This document shows positions 1 through 9,339 of a stretch of DNA of 64,000 bases, piece after piece. The DNA comes from Variovorax gracilis (GTDB lineage Bacteria > Pseudomonadota > Gammaproteobacteria > Burkholderiales > Burkholderiaceae_C): positions 992,001 through 1,056,000 of the forward strand of contig NZ_JASZYF010000001.1 of assembly GCF_030317115.1 (NCBI RefSeq), in the 5' to 3' direction. Under the pieces are notes generated by a model, which ran no database searches, had not been told where the DNA came from, and saw only the letters and a program-made list of their open reading frames with translations. Position numbers and translations under genes: made by a program. Position 1 is the stretch's first letter. Every line of letters starts with the position of its first letter.

Positions 1-413
1 GGCTTGACCTCCGTGACGATGGGCGCGCGGTAGGTCTTGCTGTCGCCGATCTCGCGGATCACGTCTTCGGCGACCTTTTTCTGCTCGTCGTTCGTGTAGT
101 AGATGCCGCTGCGGTACTGCGTGCCGACGTCGTTGCCCTGCCGGTTGAGCGTGGTCGGGTCATGCACGACGAAGAAGATCTCCAGGATTTCGCGCAGCGC
201 GATCTGCGCCGGATCAAACGCCACCTTGACGACCTCGGCGTGCCCGGTGCGCCCGGTGCAGACCTGCTCGTAGCTCGGATTCACCGCCTGGCCGTTGCTG
301 TAGCCGGATTCGACATCCACCACGCCCTGCACACGGTCGAACACTGCTTCCGTGCACCAGAAGCAGCCGCCGCCCAGCACGATGGTTTCGGTTTGCGGTG
401 ATGGCGTCGACAT
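1..413 (-). CDS. msrA: Peptide methionine sulfoxide reductase MsrA (3' end outside window)
   Basis: Reduces methionine-S-sulfoxide in proteins and free methionine, using thioredoxin as electron donor. About 137 residues are visible, starting at the ATG complementary to 411-413; the C-terminus lies off the window. The MsrA active-site motif GGCFWC is at about residues 15-20 (nucleophile Cys17), followed by the family-typical segments [18 protein letters not shown] and the [20 protein letters not shown] region. The gene faces away from the TetR/RND operon and shares the intergenic region 414-511 with it. Identification is firm. Resolving cysteines near the C-terminus cannot be checked. Confidence 0.95.
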   Translation of the reverse strand, partial: MSTPSPQTETIVLGGGCFWCTEAVFDRVQGVVDVESGYSNGQAVNPSYEQVCTGRTGHAEVVKVAFDPAQIALREILEIFFVVHDPTTLNRQGNDVGTQYRSGIYYTNDEQKKVAEDVIREIGDSKTYRAPIVTEVK

Positions 414-457
414 GTGAACTCCGTCATTGAATTGGGCGAAGCCCGCATTGTCGCGGC

Positions 458-500
458 TTGACGTCAACGAGGCGGCTCACTACATTACTAACCCGTCAGT
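458..500 (+). promoter_or_regulatory. Promoter and probable TetR operator of the RND efflux operon
   Basis: A -35 box TTGACG (458-463) and a -10 box TACATT (481-486) are separated by exactly 17 bases. The -35 lies inside a perfect 10-base palindrome, TTGACGTCAA (458-467). Just after the -10 is an imperfect dyad, ACTAACCCGTCAGT (487-500). Both dyads overlap the promoter, where an autoregulating TetR repressor would be expected to sit. That role is inference; the promoter geometry is seen directly. Confidence 0.55.
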
Positions 501-511
501 CATTAACTATC

Positions 512-1189
512 ATGCCCGCCCCCCGATTCCTCAGCGACAAGCTTTGCCCCGTGCGAAGCAAGCGGGAGCGCCGCAAGGAGGCCCGTCCCGGGGAGTTGCT
601 GGAAGCCGCGCTGGATCTGTTCGTCGACAAGGGCTTCGCAGCCACCCGCTCGGAGGAAGTGGCGGCCCGGGCCGGCGTCTCCAAGGGCACCCTCTTCCTC
701 TATTTTCCAAGCAAGGAAGAGCTGTTCAAGGCCGTGGTCATCGAGAACCTCGCCGGCCGCTTCACCGAGTGGAACAAGGAATTCGACGAATACGAGGGCA
801 CCACCGCCGACATGCTGCGCTACTGCATGCATGTGTGGTGGGAGCGAGTCGGCTCCACCAAGGCCTCCGGCCTGACCAAACTGATGATGAGCGAGGGGCG
901 GAACTTCCCCGAACTCGCCGAGTTCTATCGGCGCGAGGTGGTGCGGCCGGGGCACGAACTGCTGCGGCGCATCCTGCAACGCGGTATCGACCGTGGCGAA
1001 TTCGCGCCGATCGACGTCGACCTCGCGATCTACACCGTCATCGCGCCGATGATCTTCCTCATGCTCACCAAGCATGCGGCGGCCATCTGCGTCGACGGCG
1101 AAACGGACATCGACCCCGAGAAATACCTGGCGATCCAGACGGAGACCGTGCTGCACGGGCTCTGCGTGCCGCCGAGAGCGCCTGAATGA
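512..1189 (+). CDS. TetR/AcrR-family transcriptional repressor
   Basis: 225-residue one-component regulator. The N-terminal TetR helix-turn-helix spans about residues 25-72 (LLEAALDLFVDKGFAATRSEEVAARAGVSKGT region, with the typical LYFPSKEELF after the recognition helix). The C-terminal ligand domain is divergent, as usual. I chose the ATG at 512. An in-frame TTG at 458 would add 18 residues, but it lies inside the -35 box of the probable promoter. Its stop overlaps the start of the adaptor gene (ATGA), so it is the first gene of the efflux operon and probably represses it. The ligand is unknown. Confidence 0.9.
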   Translation: MPAPRFLSDKLCPVRSKRERRKEARPGELLEAALDLFVDKGFAATRSEEVAARAGVSKGTLFLYFPSKEELFKAVVIENLAGRFTEWNKEFDEYEGTTADMLRYCMHVWWERVGSTKASGLTKLMMSEGRNFPELAEFYRREVVRPGHELLRRILQRGIDRGEFAPIDVDLAIYTVIAPMIFLMLTKHAAAICVDGETDIDPEKYLAIQTETVLHGLCVPPRAPE

Positions 1190-2358
1190 AAAGAACATTG
1201 AAGTGGGTCGTCGCGGCCCTGGTCCTGATCCTCGTCATCGGCGGGGTGCTCCGCGCCGTGGGTGCTCGCAAGGCGCAGCAGGCTGCGGTCGCCGCCGGCG
1301 GCACCGTGGCGGAAACGACGGTCGAGTTGTCGCCCAACGACGTGGTGCGCGTCAAGCGACGCGAGTTGGCCGAGACGTTGTCGGTGTCGGGCACGCTCAA
1401 GGCGGTGGACTCGGCGCAGGTCAAGGCCCGAGTCGCCGGCGAGCTGATCGGCCTCACCGTGCGCGAGGGCGACAACGTGACCGCCGGGCAGGTCATCGCG
1501 CGCATCGACCCGGTCGAGTACCAGTCGCGCGTGCGCCAGGCGCAGGAGCAGGCAGATTCCGCACGCGCGCAAGCCGAGGTGGCCCAGCGCACCTTTGACA
1601 ACAACAAGGCGCTGGTCGACCAGGGCTTCATCTCCAGGACCGCGCTGGAGACTTCGCAATCGAATCTCAACTCGGCCCTCTCGACCCACCGCGCCGCACT
1701 CGCCGCGGTGGAGATGGCGCGCAAGTCGCTCGACGACACGGTGCTCAAGAGCCCCATCACCGGGCAGGTGTCCCAGCGGCTCGCGCAGTCGGGCGAACGC
1801 GTCGGCATCGACACCAAGGTGATCGAGGTGGTCGACCTGAGCCGCATCGAGGTCGAGGCCACCGTCGCTGCCGCCGATTCGGTCGCGGTGCGCGTGGGCC
1901 AGCGCGCGACCTTGCAGATCGAAGGCAGCAGCGCCGTCGATCCGAAGAGCGGCGAGCGCAGCGTCGGCGCCACCGTAGTGCGCGTGAATCCGAGCGCACA
2001 GGCAGGCAGCCGCAGCGTGCTGGTCTATCTGAAACTGGATCGCAGCACGGGCTTCCGCCAGGGCCTGTTCGCGCAGGGCACGATCGACGTGGGCCGCACC
2101 GAGACTCTCGCGCTGCCCTTGTCCGCAGTGCGTACCGACAAGCCCGTCCCCTATGTCCAGTTGGTGATCGAGGGCCGCATCGCCCACCGCCAGGTCGAGA
2201 CCGGCCTGCGCGGGCAAGCCGATGGCCAGACGATGATCGCGGTGCGCGGCCTCGACGAGGGCGCGGTCGCCGTGGCCGGCGCGGTCGGCCCGCTGCGCGA
2301 CGGCACGGCCGTGCGCCTGGCGCCGGTCTCGGCCACTGCCGCTCGCACCGCGCCCTGA
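1186..2358 (+). CDS. RND efflux periplasmic adaptor (membrane fusion protein)
   Basis: 390-residue HlyD/AcrA-type adaptor that would bridge the inner-membrane RND pump and an outer-membrane channel. Residues 1-25 form a hydrophobic N-terminal anchor with no lipobox. A biotinyl-lipoyl half-motif follows (VSGTLKAVDSAQVKARVAGE, then VREGDNVTAGQVIARIDP), then an alpha-hairpin rich in Ala/Gln at about 105-170, the second lipoyl half (LKSPITGQVSQR) and beta-barrel domains to the C-terminus. The start codon overlaps the TetR stop (ATGA), indicating translational coupling. The pump gene begins 13 bases downstream. No channel gene is in the operon; the TolC homologue at 6818 is a plausible partner. 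Confidence 0.93.
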   Translation: MKRTLKWVVAALVLILVIGGVLRAVGARKAQQAAVAAGGTVAETTVELSPNDVVRVKRRELAETLSVSGTLKAVDSAQVKARVAGELIGLTVREGDNVTAGQVIARIDPVEYQSRVRQAQEQADSARAQAEVAQRTFDNNKALVDQGFISRTALETSQSNLNSALSTHRAALAAVEMARKSLDDTVLKSPITGQVSQRLAQSGERVGIDTKVIEVVDLSRIEVEATVAAADSVAVRVGQRATLQIEGSSAVDPKSGERSVGATVVRVNPSAQAGSRSVLVYLKLDRSTGFRQGLFAQGTIDVGRTETLALPLSAVRTDKPVPYVQLVIEGRIAHRQVETGLRGQADGQTMIAVRGLDEGAVAVAGAVGPLRDGTAVRLAPVSATAARTAP

Positions 2359-2371
2359 GCGACGCACCGCC

Positions 2372-5300
2372 ATGTGGTTCACCCGCGTCAGTCTCAAGAA
2401 TCCCGTCTTCGCGACGATGCTGATGCTCGCGCTGGTCGTGCTCGGCATGTTCTCGTACCAGCGGCTGCAGGTCGACCAGTTCCCGAACATCGACTTCCCG
2501 GTCGTGGTGGTCATCACCGAATACCCCGGCGCGTCGCCCGAGATCGTCGAAAGCGAGGTGACCAAGAAGATCGAGGAAGGCGTCAACTCGATCGCCGGCA
2601 TCAACGCCCTCACCTCGCGAAGCTACGAGGGGCAATCGGTTGTCATCATCGAATTCCAGCTCTACGTGGACGGGCGAAAGGCCGCTGATGACGTGCGCGA
2701 AAAGGTCGCGGCCGTCCGGCCGCTGTTCCGCGACGAGGTGAAGGAACCACGCGTGCTGCGCTTCGATCCGGCCTCTCGTGCGGTCTGGTCGGTCGCGGTG
2801 CTGCCGGAGGGCGCCAAGGACAAGCAGCCCAGCGCTGTCGAGCTCACCAACTGGGCCGACCAGGTGCTGAAGAAGCGGCTCGAGAACGTGCGCGGCGTCG
2901 GCTCCGTCACGCTGGTCGGCGGCACCAAGCGCGAGATCAACATCTACCTGAATCCGCAGGCCATGGAGGCCTTCGGCGTGAGCGCGAGCCAGGTCGTCGA
3001 GGCGGTGCGCAGCGAGAACCAGGCCCTGCCGGTCGGCTCGGTGCGCTCGCTCGAACAGGACCGCGTGGTGCAGATCGACGCGCGCATGGAGCGCCCCGAG
3101 GACTTCGGCCGCATCATCGTCACGCGCAAGGGCGGCGCGCCGATCCGCGTCGACCAGATCGCGACCGTGAGCGACGGCGCGCAGGAACTCGACAGTCTCG
3201 CGCTCTACAACGGGCAGCGCACGTTGCTGCTGTCGGTGCAGAAGGCGCAGGACGAGAACACCATCCAGGTGGTCGACGGCCTGACGAAGGCCATCGCCGA
3301 GATCAAGCCGCAACTCCCGCCCGGCGTGCGGCTCGAACCCATCGCCGACGCCTCGCGGCCCATCCGCGTCGCGGTCGAGAACGTCCGCCGCACGCTGATC
3401 GAGGGCGCACTGCTCACGGTGCTGATCGTGTTCCTGTTCCTGAACTCGTGGCGCTCCACCGTCATCACCGGCCTCACCTTGCCGATCGCGCTGATCGGCA
3501 CCTTCTGGTTCATGGCGATGTTCGGCTTCACGATCAACATGATCACGCTGATGGCGCTGTCGCTGTGCGTGGGCCTGCTGATCGACGATGCGATCGTGGT
3601 GCGCGAAAACATCGTGCGCCACGTGCAGATGGGCAAGGGCCCCTACCAGGCGTCACTCGACGGAACCCAGGAAATCGGGCTGGCGGTGCTGGCGACCACG
3701 CTGTCGATCGTGGCGGTGTTCCTGCCGATCGGCTTCATGGAAGGCATCATCGGCAAGTTCTTCCACGAGTTCGGCATCACGATCGTCGCGGCCGTGCTGA
3801 TCTCGATGTTCGTGAGCTTCACGCTCGACCCGATGCTCTCCAGCATCTGGCACGACCCGGCCATTGACAAGCACGGCAAGCGCGAGGCGCCCGTCACCTT
3901 CTACGACAAGACCATCGGCCGCGTGACCGGCTGGTTCGATGACGCGACGGAGCGTCTGGCCGAGGGCTACCAGTCCATCCTCCGCTGGGCGCTGGTGCAC
4001 AAGCTGGCGACGCTGGCCGCGGCATTGGGCATCTTCATCGCGAGCATCTTCATGGTGCCGCTGCTCGGCACGGAGTTCGTGCCCAAGGCGGACTATTCCG
4101 AAACGGCCATCAGCTTCTACACGCCGGTGGGCTCCTCGCTCGAAGTCACCGAAGCCAAGGCGCGCCAGGTCGAAGCGGTGCTGCGCGAAATGCCGGAGGT
4201 GCGCTACACGCTCACCACCATCAACACCGGCGATGCGCAGGGCAAGATCTATGCGAGCATCTACGTGCGACTGGTCGACCGCAAGGCGCGCAGCCGAAGC
4301 GTCGACCAGATGTCGACGGTGCTGCGCGAGCGCCTGCGCTCGGTGCCCGGCATCACGGTCACGCATGTAGGCCTGCGGGACTCCGTGGGCGGCAACAAAC
4401 CCATCGAGTTCTCGCTGCAGGGCCCCGACCTGAAGGAACTCGAACGACTCACCGCGAAAGTGATGGAGGCGATCCGCCCGATCCCCGGCCTCGTCGATCT
4501 CGATTCGAGCCAGAAGCCGAACAAGCCCACGGTCAGCATCGTCGTGCGACGCGACGCGGCTTCGGACCTCGGCCTGGGCGTCACGCCGATCGCGACGGCC
4601 CTGCGCACGCTGGTGGCCGGCACGACGGTCGGCAACTGGCGCGCGCCCGACGACCAGACCTATGACGTCAACGTGCGACTCGCGCCGGAGGTGCGCAACT
4701 CGCCGGCCGACCTGGCTCGCCTGCCCTTCGTCAGCACCGCGGTGGGTGCCAATGCCGACGGATCGAGCCGCATCGTGCGCCTGTCGCAGGTGGCCGAGGT
4801 GCGTGAATCCACCGGACCGAACCAGATCAATCGCCGCGCCCTCGCACGAGAAGTCAGCATCAACGCCAACGTCGACGCCCGCTCGGCCGGCGAGGTCTCG
4901 GCCGACATCCGCAAGGCGCTGGCCGGGATCGCGTTTCCGCCCGGCTATGGCTGGCAGTTCAGCGGCTCGACCAAGAACATGCAGGAATCCTTCGGGTATG
5001 CCGTGTCCGCATTGGCACTGGCGATCATCTTCATCTACATGATCCTGGCCAGCCAGTTCAAGAGCTTCCTGCAGCCGCTGGCGCTGATGACGGCGCTTCC
5101 GCTCACGCTGATCGGCGTGGTGCTGGCACTGCTCATCTTCGGCTCCACGCTGTCGATGTTCTCGATCATCGGCGTGGTCATGCTGATGGGGCTGGTCACC
5201 AAGAACGCCATCCTGCTGGTGGATTTCGCGATCCGATCGCGCGAGCCCGGCGTGGCGGCCGACGGCAGCGTGGTGCCGGGCCTGCCGCGCGCCGAGGCAC

Positions 5301-5602
5301 TGCTGCTCGCCGCACGCGTGCGGTTGCGGCCCATTCTCATGACGACGCTGGCGATGATCTTCGGCATGGTGCCGCTGGCCTTCGCGATCACCGAAGGATC
5401 GGAGCAGCGCGCGCCCATGGGCCAGGCCGTGATCGGCGGCGTGATCACCTCGTCGCTGCTGACGCTGGTGGTCGTGCCGGTCGTCTACTGCTACATGGAC
5501 GACCTGGCCAACTGGGCCCGCCGCCGCTGGAACCGCAAGGCGGCGTCGGCGCCAGCCGCAGCGCCCGCGGAGCCCATGCCTAAAATTGAAGGTTTGTCCT
5601 GA
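2372..5602 (+). CDS. RND (HAE1-type) multidrug efflux pump, inner-membrane subunit
   Basis: 1076-residue proton-driven exporter of the AcrB/MexF class; normal length is about 1030-1070. The N-terminus is typical ([18 protein letters not shown], then DQFPNIDFP and [10 protein letters not shown]). The pore and porter domains lie between two sets of transmembrane helices. The proton-relay Asp pair is in TM4 ([13 protein letters not shown], about D405/D406). The second half repeats the layout with a further membrane block from about residue 880. The last roughly 25 residues are Ala/Pro-rich. Encoded directly after its adaptor and presumably controlled by the upstream TetR protein. Substrates cannot be inferred. 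Confidence 0.95.
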   Translation: MWFTRVSLKNPVFATMLMLALVVLGMFSYQRLQVDQFPNIDFPVVVVITEYPGASPEIVESEVTKKIEEGVNSIAGINALTSRSYEGQSVVIIEFQLYVDGRKAADDVREKVAAVRPLFRDEVKEPRVLRFDPASRAVWSVAVLPEGAKDKQPSAVELTNWADQVLKKRLENVRGVGSVTLVGGTKREINIYLNPQAMEAFGVSASQVVEAVRSENQALPVGSVRSLEQDRVVQIDARMERPEDFGRIIVTRKGGAPIRVDQIATVSDGAQELDSLALYNGQRTLLLSVQKAQDENTIQVVDGLTKAIAEIKPQLPPGVRLEPIADASRPIRVAVENVRRTLIEGALLTVLIVFLFLNSWRSTVITGLTLPIALIGTFWFMAMFGFTINMITLMALSLCVGLLIDDAIVVRENIVRHVQMGKGPYQASLDGTQEIGLAVLATTLSIVAVFLPIGFMEGIIGKFFHEFGITIVAAVLISMFVSFTLDPMLSSIWHDPAIDKHGKREAPVTFYDKTIGRVTGWFDDATERLAEGYQSILRWALVHKLATLAAALGIFIASIFMVPLLGTEFVPKADYSETAISFYTPVGSSLEVTEAKARQVEAVLREMPEVRYTLTTINTGDAQGKIYASIYVRLVDRKARSRSVDQMSTVLRERLRSVPGITVTHVGLRDSVGGNKPIEFSLQGPDLKELERLTAKVMEAIRPIPGLVDLDSSQKPNKPTVSIVVRRDAASDLGLGVTPIATALRTLVAGTTVGNWRAPDDQTYDVNVRLAPEVRNSPADLARLPFVSTAVGANADGSSRIVRLSQVAEVRESTGPNQINRRALAREVSINANVDARSAGEVSADIRKALAGIAFPPGYGWQFSGSTKNMQESFGYAVSALALAIIFIYMILASQFKSFLQPLALMTALPLTLIGVVLALLIFGSTLSMFSIIGVVMLMGLVTKNAILLVDFAIRSREPGVAADGSVVPGLPRAEALLLAARVRLRPILMTTLAMIFGMVPLAFAITEGSEQRAPMGQAVIGGVITSSLLTLVVVPVVYCYMDDLANWARRRWNRKAASAPAAAPAEPMPKIEGLS

Positions 5603-5622
5603 GTCCCACTAGGAAGGATCAC

Positions 5623-6309
5623 ATGAACCCCACCCCTACCCTGGAGCGCCTGCGCTTCAACATGATCGAACAGCAGATCCGCCCCTGGGATGTGCTCGAC
5701 CTCGAGATCCTCGATCTGCTGTCCAATATCCGGCGCGAGGACTATGTGCCCCCGGCGCATCGCGCGCTGGCCTTCTTCGACATGGAGATTCCGCTGGAAG
5801 GCGCGGCGTCTGCGAAGGAGCCCGGGCAATGCATGCTTTCGCCCAAGGTGGAAGCGCGCATGCTGCAGGACCTGCACATCCAGAAGCACGAATCGGTGCT
5901 CGAGATCGGCACCGGCTCCGGCTTCATGGCGGCGCTGCTCGCGCAACGCGCCGCGCAGGTGCTGACGCTGGAAATCGATACCGCGCTGGCCGCGAGCGCC
6001 GCCGAAACCCTGCGCCGCAATGGCGTGATGAACGTCGAGGTGCGCCAGGCCGATGGGTCGCAGCCGCTGCCCAGCGGCCCGACCTTCGACGTCATCGTGC
6101 TGAGCGGCTCGGTCGCACGCATTCCCCAAGGCCTGCTCGGCTCGCTCAAGCTGGGCGGCCGGCTGGCTGCCATCGTCGGCGACGAACCGATGATGCGGGC
6201 CCACTTCGTCACCCGCGTCAGCGAAGGCAAGTGGGACACCGTGCAGCCCTGGGACATCGTGGCACCGCGCTTGCTCAATTTCCCGGCGCCTTCGCGCTTC
6301 AACTTCTGA
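5623..6309 (+). CDS. pcm: Protein-L-isoaspartate O-methyltransferase (PIMT) family protein
   Basis: 228-residue SAM-dependent methyltransferase that repairs, or resembles enzymes that repair, isoaspartyl residues in aged proteins. It opens with the PIMT-like NMIEQQIRPWDVLD segment. The SAM-binding motif I, VLEIGTGSGFMAALLA, is at about residues 93-107, followed by LTLEID and later LKLGGRLAAIVG. The ribosome-binding site is AGGAAGG, 6-7 bases before the ATG. It begins 20 bases after the pump gene and is followed 11 bases later by the rhodanese gene. Linkage to rhodanese and tolC is common in Burkholderiales. Whether it retains true PIMT activity is not certain, because the catalytic loop is not textbook. 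Confidence 0.85.
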   Translation: MNPTPTLERLRFNMIEQQIRPWDVLDLEILDLLSNIRREDYVPPAHRALAFFDMEIPLEGAASAKEPGQCMLSPKVEARMLQDLHIQKHESVLEIGTGSGFMAALLAQRAAQVLTLEIDTALAASAAETLRRNGVMNVEVRQADGSQPLPSGPTFDVIVLSGSVARIPQGLLGSLKLGGRLAAIVGDEPMMRAHFVTRVSEGKWDTVQPWDIVAPRLLNFPAPSRFNF

Positions 6310-6320
6310 TCCGCCCCTTC

Positions 6321-6659
6321 ATGATCGATCAAATCCGCCCGGCCGAGCTTGCCGAATGGTTCGCCCGGAACCCGGGCGCCACGCCGGTGGTCCTGGACGT
6401 ACGCGAGCCCTGGGAACTCCAGACCGCATGCGTCGTACCCCAGGGCTTCACGCTGGCAACCATCCCGATGAACGAGATTCCGGCCCGCATTGCCGAACTC
6501 GACGCCAACCAGCGCATCGCCTGCCTGTGCCACCACGGTGCACGCAGCCAGCGCGTGGCCGCATTTCTCGCCCAGAACGGGTTCGACGAGGTGGCGAACA
6601 TCGCCGGCGGCATCGATGCCTGGTCCGTCCAGCACGACGCTTCCGTGCCCCGGTATTGA
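6321..6659 (+). CDS. Single-domain rhodanese-like sulfurtransferase
   Basis: 112 residues, one rhodanese domain, cytoplasmic. It contains the N-terminal CH2A-like motif VVLDVREPWE (about 23-32) and the active-site loop CLCHHGARS, whose catalytic Cys70 would carry the persulfide. The C-terminal motif is NIAGGIDAWS. Single-domain rhodaneses move sulfane sulfur between thiols; the physiological partner is unknown. It starts 11 bases after pcm in the same direction and is probably co-transcribed. It is followed by a C-rich repeat and a 158-base gap before tolC. Confidence 0.9.
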   Translation: MIDQIRPAELAEWFARNPGATPVVLDVREPWELQTACVVPQGFTLATIPMNEIPARIAELDANQRIACLCHHGARSQRVAAFLAQNGFDEVANIAGGIDAWSVQHDASVPRY

Positions 6660-6663
6660 TGAC

Positions 6664-6758
6664 ACCCCCAGGCTTCGCGAACCTCGTGTCGCTGCGCCAC
6701 CCCCCCTGCAGGGGGCAACAGCTGCGGCCCGGCGGAGCCGGTCCCGCGGTGTTCCACG
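6664..6758. repeat. GC-rich extragenic repeat with perfect 14-base palindrome
   Basis: The intergenic stretch starts with CCCCCAGGCTTCG, then CGCTGCGCCACC, then a perfect palindrome CCCCCTGCAGGGGG at 6702-6715, then a GC-rich tail able to fold. A diverged relative lies at 26133-26176 (shared blocks CCCAGGCT, CGCTGCG, CCACCC, GGGGGCA) and a short remnant at 13465-13484. Elements of this look are frequent between genes in Comamonadaceae (recollection, not checked). It may also act as a transcription terminator for the rhodanese operon, but there is no clear T-tract. Confidence 0.5.
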
Positions 6759-6817
6759 CCTCGCGTGATCTGCGACCAACGCTTGCAACCAGCTACTGAT
6801 TTCTTCAAGGACGTTTC

Positions 6818-8353
6818 ATGCCCGTTCCCAGGCCTCTTCCTCTTTCGGCAGCGCTCGCGACCGTGTTCGCAGCGGCGATCGCACTGCCGGCTCATGGCCA
6901 GAGCCTGATCGAACTCTATGACTCGGCGCGCAGCTACGACGCCACCTACCAGGGCGCACGCGCGCAATACGACGCGAGCCTGGCACGGGCGGCGCAGGCG
7001 AAGGCGGGCATCCTGCCATCGGTGGGGCTGTCGGCCAATGCATCGGCCACGCAGCAGGAACTGTCGACCGACAACCTCACCGTCAATCGCGGCTTTCCGA
7101 ATCAGTCCGCCGGCATCAACGCCACGCAGCCCTTGTACCGCCCGGCCAACTGGGCCGTCTACGAGCAGAGCAAGCGGCAGGTCAACATCGCCCAGGCGAC
7201 GCTCACCATTGCCGAGCAGGACCTGGTCGTGCGCGTGAGCCAGGCCTACTTCGACGTGCTCTCCGCGCAGGACAGCCTGGCGCTGGTCCGGGCCCAGAAG
7301 ATCGCGGTGGCCGAACAGCTGGCCTCGGCCAAGCGCAATTTCGAGGTCGGCACGTCGACCATCACCGATTCGCGCGAGGCGCAGGCCCGCTACGACCTCG
7401 TGGTCGCGCAGGAAATCACCGCCGAGAACGACCTGCAGGTCAAGAAGATCGCGCTCGACCAGTTGGTGGGCCGCCCGGGCACCAACCCGACGCCGCTGGC
7501 GGCACCGGTCGTGTTGCCGCCCGTCGTTCCCGCCGACATGAACGCCTGGGTGACGCAGGCCGAGGCCGTGCACCCCGCCATTCAGCAAGCGGAACTCGGA
7601 CTTGAAGTGGCCAAGCTCGAAGTGGACAAGGCCCAGGCCGGCCACAAGCCCACCCTCGATGCGCAACTGGGTTACAACGCCACGAACAACCCGCAGGGCA
7701 CCAGCACCAGCACCAGCACCGGCCGCGTGCGCGTGAACGCCGCCAGCATCGGCGTGGTGTTCAACCTGCCGCTGTTCGCCGGCTTCGCGACCGAGAACCG
7801 CGTCAAGGAAACGCTGGCGCTCGAAGAGCAGCAACGCCAGATCCTCGAATCGACGCGCCGGAGCGTCTCGCAAGCCACGCGCGCCGCCTACCTGGGCCTG
7901 ATCTCGGGTGCAGGCCAAGTCAAGGCGCTCGAAGCCGCAGAGGCCTCCAGCCAGAGCGCGCTCGACGCCAATCGACTCGGCTACCAGGTGGGCGTGCGCA
8001 TCAACATCGACGTGCTCAACTCCCAAAGCCAGCTCTTCCAGACCAAGCGCGACCTCGCGGTGGCGCGCTACAACGTGCTGGTGGGCAACCTCAAGCTACG
8101 CCAGGCCAACGGCACGCTGACGTCTGACGACCTCACGACCATCAACAACACGCTGGCCACCAATGGCCGAGCCAGTGTCGCCAGTGAGGCCTCGCCTTAC
8201 CAGCCTTCGGCCGCGACTCAAAGCCCGGTGCCGGTTCCGCAGAACACGATTCCGGTGGTGCCGCCCGTCGTGACGCCGCCTTTCAATCCCCAGCCACCGA
8301 CGATGCCGGTGCCGCCTCCGCCGCCGGTGATCGTCGTTCCGCCTTCGCGCTAG
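6818..8353 (+). CDS. tolC: TolC-family outer-membrane channel with proline-rich C-terminal tail
   Basis: 511-residue type I secretion/efflux channel. A signal peptide covers about residues 1-28 (cleavage near AHGQS). The repeated TolC architecture follows: LIELYDSARSYDATY near the N-terminus, VRVSQAYFDVLSAQD at about 138-152, then the second repeat with QATRAAYLGLISG and VGVRINIDVLNSQSQLF. The last roughly 45 residues are almost pure Pro/Val (VPPVVTPP, PVPPPPPVIVVPPSR) and are not part of the TolC fold. The 3' end overlaps the convergent LysR gene by 71 bases. It probably supplies the channel for the RND pump upstream. Confidence 0.93.
   Translation: MPVPRPLPLSAALATVFAAAIALPAHGQSLIELYDSARSYDATYQGARAQYDASLARAAQAKAGILPSVGLSANASATQQELSTDNLTVNRGFPNQSAGINATQPLYRPANWAVYEQSKRQVNIAQATLTIAEQDLVVRVSQAYFDVLSAQDSLALVRAQKIAVAEQLASAKRNFEVGTSTITDSREAQARYDLVVAQEITAENDLQVKKIALDQLVGRPGTNPTPLAAPVVLPPVVPADMNAWVTQAEAVHPAIQQAELGLEVAKLEVDKAQAGHKPTLDAQLGYNATNNPQGTSTSTSTGRVRVNAASIGVVFNLPLFAGFATENRVKETLALEEQQRQILESTRRSVSQATRAAYLGLISGAGQVKALEAAEASSQSALDANRLGYQVGVRINIDVLNSQSQLFQTKRDLAVARYNVLVGNLKLRQANGTLTSDDLTTINNTLATNGRASVASEASPYQPSAATQSPVPVPQNTIPVVPPVVTPPFNPQPPTMPVPPPPPVIVVPPSR
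7700..7720 (+). repeat. Short hexanucleotide tandem repeat inside tolC
   Basis: ACCAGC repeated three times plus ACC, encoding alternating Thr-Ser. It lies in the extracellular/periplasmic part of the TolC-family protein (NNPQG before it, GRVRV after it). Any change in copy number would stay in frame. Confidence 0.6.
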
Positions 8354-9254
8354 CCGGATCCATCATTTCGTGGACAAGGCCTGAAAAGGCCAACGCGGCC
8401 GGCGACATGGTCCGGTTCGCGAGCATCACGATGCTGTAGTGCGTCTGCATGCGCATCAGCCGTTTGATCGGCAGGCGCAGCAGCGATTCAGTCCCGTGGT
8501 TCAGGCCCACGGTGTCGGGCGCGAGGATCACCGCATTGGCCGTCAGCGCCAGGTGCCTCAGTGTTCCCAGGTCGTCGCAGACGACGTTGAAGACGGGGCG
8601 GTCCGTGCGCTTCACCTGCTTGTCGAAGTGCGCGGCGACGCCGAGCGGCAGGTTCGGGCTGGCGACCGGGTAGTCCATGGCCTGATCCAGCGTCACCTCC
8701 TTCCGTTGCAGCAGCGGGTGATCCGCACTCACGAAGAACGACACCGACACGTTGGGCAGGCGCTTGACCTGCAGCCCCGGCTGCTTCTTGAGGTCCCGCG
8801 TGTCCGCCACGAACAGATCGAGCTGCCGCCGATGCAACCGTTCGCTCAGCGTATTGGGGTCGGCCACCTCGATGCGAACCGCAAGCTGCGGATAGCGCTG
8901 CGTCAGCAACGACAGGGCCGGCCGACCCAGCATGCCCGCAGCGAAAGGACCAAGCCCGACCTGGAGGCTGCCGGTGGACAGCCCCTGGAGCAGCAGCACA
9001 TCGCGCTGCACCTGCGCCGCGTCGGCGATGAGTTCGCGCGCCCGCGCCAGCACCAGCTCGCCGGCTGCAGTGAAGCGAACCTGGCCGTAGGCCCGGTCGA
9101 CCAGGCGCGCCTTCAGATCGTCCTCAAGGTTCTCGATGCTGCGCGACAAGGCCGGTTGCGAGAGGTGTGCGGCCTCTGCGGCTCGCCCGAAGCTGCCCTG
9201 CTCGGACAGCGCGATCAAATGCCGAAGCTGGCGAAGTTGAATTTTGCGCTCCAA
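8283..9254 (-). CDS. LysR-type transcriptional regulator
   Basis: 323 residues. The winged-helix N-terminus (QLRQLRHLIALSEQGSFGRAAEAAHLSQPALSRSI) is followed by a substrate-binding domain from about residue 92. It is divergent from the Bug receptor/alkylsulfatase pair (85 bases between starts) and is therefore the likely regulator of those genes. The longest frame starts at a TTG (9252-9254). A GGAG lies just inside that start, about 7 bases before an ATT codon (9240-9242), so initiation could be at the ATT. The C-terminal Ala-rich tail overlaps the end of the convergent tolC by 71 bases. The inducer is unknown. Confidence 0.9.
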   Translation of the reverse strand: MERKIQLRQLRHLIALSEQGSFGRAAEAAHLSQPALSRSIENLEDDLKARLVDRAYGQVRFTAAGELVLARARELIADAAQVQRDVLLLQGLSTGSLQVGLGPFAAGMLGRPALSLLTQRYPQLAVRIEVADPNTLSERLHRRQLDLFVADTRDLKKQPGLQVKRLPNVSVSFFVSADHPLLQRKEVTLDQAMDYPVASPNLPLGVAAHFDKQVKRTDRPVFNVVCDDLGTLRHLALTANAVILAPDTVGLNHGTESLLRLPIKRLMRMQTHYSIVMLANRTMSPAALAFSGLVHEMMDPASAKAERRSPAAEAAPASSVAGD

Positions 9255-9339
9255 TTAAAAATCAACGCTCTATTTTGCATTGGCTATCAGTTTGGGTGTT
9301 GTCCAGAATCGGAGCATTCAACAACGAAGGAGACGGCCG

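Noticed and set aside
427..1185. Alternative-frame 252-codon open frame over the TetR gene
   Set aside because: It reads Arg/Gly/His-rich nonsense, while the frame at 512-1189 encodes a clear TetR helix-turn-helix.
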